NCBI GenBank assembly: GCA_030612585.1
Contig: JAUWNP010000253.1
Location: forward strand, 1-5,858
Source: Anaerolineae bacterium
GTDB taxonomy: Bacteria; Chloroflexota; Anaerolineae; B4-G1
Reading direction: 5' to 3'
Length of the DNA: 5,858 bases
This document shows, piece after piece, positions 5,129 to 5,858 of this stretch. The notes beneath the pieces were generated by a model, which saw nothing but the letters and a program-made list of their open reading frames with translations, ran no database searches and was not told the origin of the DNA. Position numbers and translations under genes: made by a program. Positions within the stretch are counted from its first letter, which is position 1, and each line of letters begins with the position of its first letter.

Positions 5129-5641
5129 ATGTCAATGACAAACAGAATGCACTTCAAAATGATGTCTCTGGTGCATGAAACTCTCTACGGCCTGTTTAGA
5201 GATCCTTATAAGGCTTTGAACGCTGCGGGACTTAAGCCAGGTCAGAAAGTACTGGAAGTTGGCTGCGGTCCTGGCTTTTTCACCATTCCCGCGGCAAAAA
5301 CAGTAGGAGAGAAAGGGAGTGTTTATGCGTTGGATATCAGTCCGCTGGCTATAGAGAGAGTGCAACAGAAGATTGAGAGGGAGGGCGTGACCAACGTCAA
5401 GACCGTTCTTGCCGACGCTGCTCAAACAGGTCTACCCAGTCAGAGTTTCGACCTTATATTCCTTTTTGGTCTCGCTCACAGCGTTGGAGACGTGGAGAAC
5501 ATCCTGACTGAACTACATCGGCTCTTGAAACCGGCCGGAACACTGTCTACCGAAGGACGGCTCTGGTTTTCAAGCGAACTCTTTCACCCTCTGAAACGGC
5601 GGGGCCGGGGAAGAATTCTCCAATTCAGAAGGGTGGGGTAG
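5129..5641 (+). CDS. Class I SAM-dependent methyltransferase (Methyltransf_11/25-like)
   Basis: A 170-residue Rossmann-fold methyltransferase. Motif I is VLEVGCGPG (41-49), the Gly-rich SAM loop. The acidic end of strand 2 is D69 in YALDIS, which would hold the ribose hydroxyls. D96 in LADAA contacts the adenine, and SFDLIFLF (106-113) is strand 4. HRLLKPAGTLS (130-140) is the usual post-strand-4 turn, and the end (GRILQFRR) resembles the last strand. The length is short for the family (often 180-250) but the fold appears complete. The substrate is unknown; small members act on metabolites, lipids or arsenite, but the Cys pattern of ArsM is absent. The codons are visibly more A-rich and lower in GC than the flanking genes, suggesting recent acquisition. 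The start is chosen at 5129, after the duplicated purine-rich repeat; the ATG at 5135 is an alternative. It probably forms an operon with the membrane protein upstream. Confidence 0.85.
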   Translation: MSMTNRMHFKMMSLVHETLYGLFRDPYKALNAAGLKPGQKVLEVGCGPGFFTIPAAKTVGEKGSVYALDISPLAIERVQQKIEREGVTNVKTVLADAAQTGLPSQSFDLIFLFGLAHSVGDVENILTELHRLLKPAGTLSTEGRLWFSSELFHPLKRRGRGRILQFRRVG

Positions 5642-5648
5642 TGGGGTA
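5633..5648 (+). repeat. 8-bp tandem duplication at the methyltransferase/transporter junction
   Basis: GTGGGGTA at 5633-5640 is repeated immediately at 5641-5648. The first copy supplies the methyltransferase stop codon (TAG, 5639-5641), and the transporter homology starts within or just after the second. Such a duplication at a homology boundary is typical of a microhomology or slippage event. Confidence 0.75.
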
Positions 5649-5858
5649 GCATCCTCATCAACGTTGCTGGCGTCGCGATCTACTTCTACCCTGTCTCAAT
5701 CCCGGCCGGCCAGGTTGTGGGACTGATCGTCGTGGCGGCCGGTGTTCTGGCCAACGCCGGCTCCTCGATTCTCGGACGGCGCGTGAATCGTGAGGGAGAT
5801 GTCTCCCCCTTGACAGTAACGCTTGTCAGCATGGGAGTCGGAGCCGTCGTGCTGCTGG
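5642..5858 (+). pseudogene. 5'-truncated EamA/DMT-superfamily transporter fragment (runs off the window)
   Basis: From 5642 to the last base the frame stays open for 72 codons and reads as two hydrophobic stretches: SILINVAGVAIYFYP, then PAGQVVGLIVVAAGVLANA, followed by SSILGRRVNREG, DVSPLTVTLVSMGVGAVVLL. This matches the end of the first EamA repeat and the beginning of the second in ten-helix drug/metabolite transporters. The roughly 100 residues expected before it (helices 1-4 of the first repeat) are missing, because the methyltransferase gene abuts directly. There is no ATG with a ribosome site; in-frame GTG codons at 5717 or 5732 lie inside a helix. It shares the reading frame of the methyltransferase, separated only by the TAG at 5639-5641. 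It is most likely a remnant of a transporter that lost its 5' part. Less likely alternatives are an assembly join or a short one-repeat (five-helix) transporter. Confidence 0.65.

Overview
The window looks like a GC-rich bacterial chromosome segment. I infer Chloroflexota (possibly Anaerolineae-like) from the style of the proteins, the GTCATTGCGAG-type palindromic repeat and the octanucleotide strings. This is family recollection, not a search result. No phage, plasmid or CRISPR signature is visible.

Layout. Bases 1-89 hold nothing I can name; one forward frame is open only as far as a TAG at 59-61 and could be the tail of an upstream gene. A ferritin-like/rubrerythrin-type di-iron protein (157-624, +) follows a weak candidate promoter that contains an 8-bp repeat. 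It converges on the large gene at 777-4148 (-). The 152-bp gap between their stop codons is nearly filled by a MITE-like palindromic element (639-765), which could also end transcription from both sides.

The centrepiece is one 1123-residue ORF on the minus strand. It fuses a serine hydroxymethyltransferase (GlyA), a degenerate aminomethyltransferase-like module and a complete glycine-cleavage T protein (GcvT). It sits behind a tandem glycine riboswitch (4224-4410), which has a well-formed promoter upstream and a competing hairpin downstream. Both enzymes handle 5,10-methylene-tetrahydrofolate and glycine, so a glycine sensor controlling the fusion is coherent. The ORF carries three in-frame low-complexity insertions: two strings of a degenerate 8-bp repeat and one 26-nt doublet. 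Because 8 is not a multiple of 3, gain or loss of one octamer in the linker would cut the GcvT module off from GlyA.

Divergent from the riboswitch promoter is a plus-strand pair: a small two-helix membrane protein (4615-5100) and, 28 bp later, a class I SAM-dependent methyltransferase (5129-5641) with lower GC and more A-rich codons. Directly after the methyltransferase stop, the same frame reads as the interior of an EamA/DMT-family transporter with no N-terminal half (5642-5858, running off the window). The junction is marked by a perfect 8-bp tandem duplication. This looks like a deletion or rearrangement scar with a truncated transporter.
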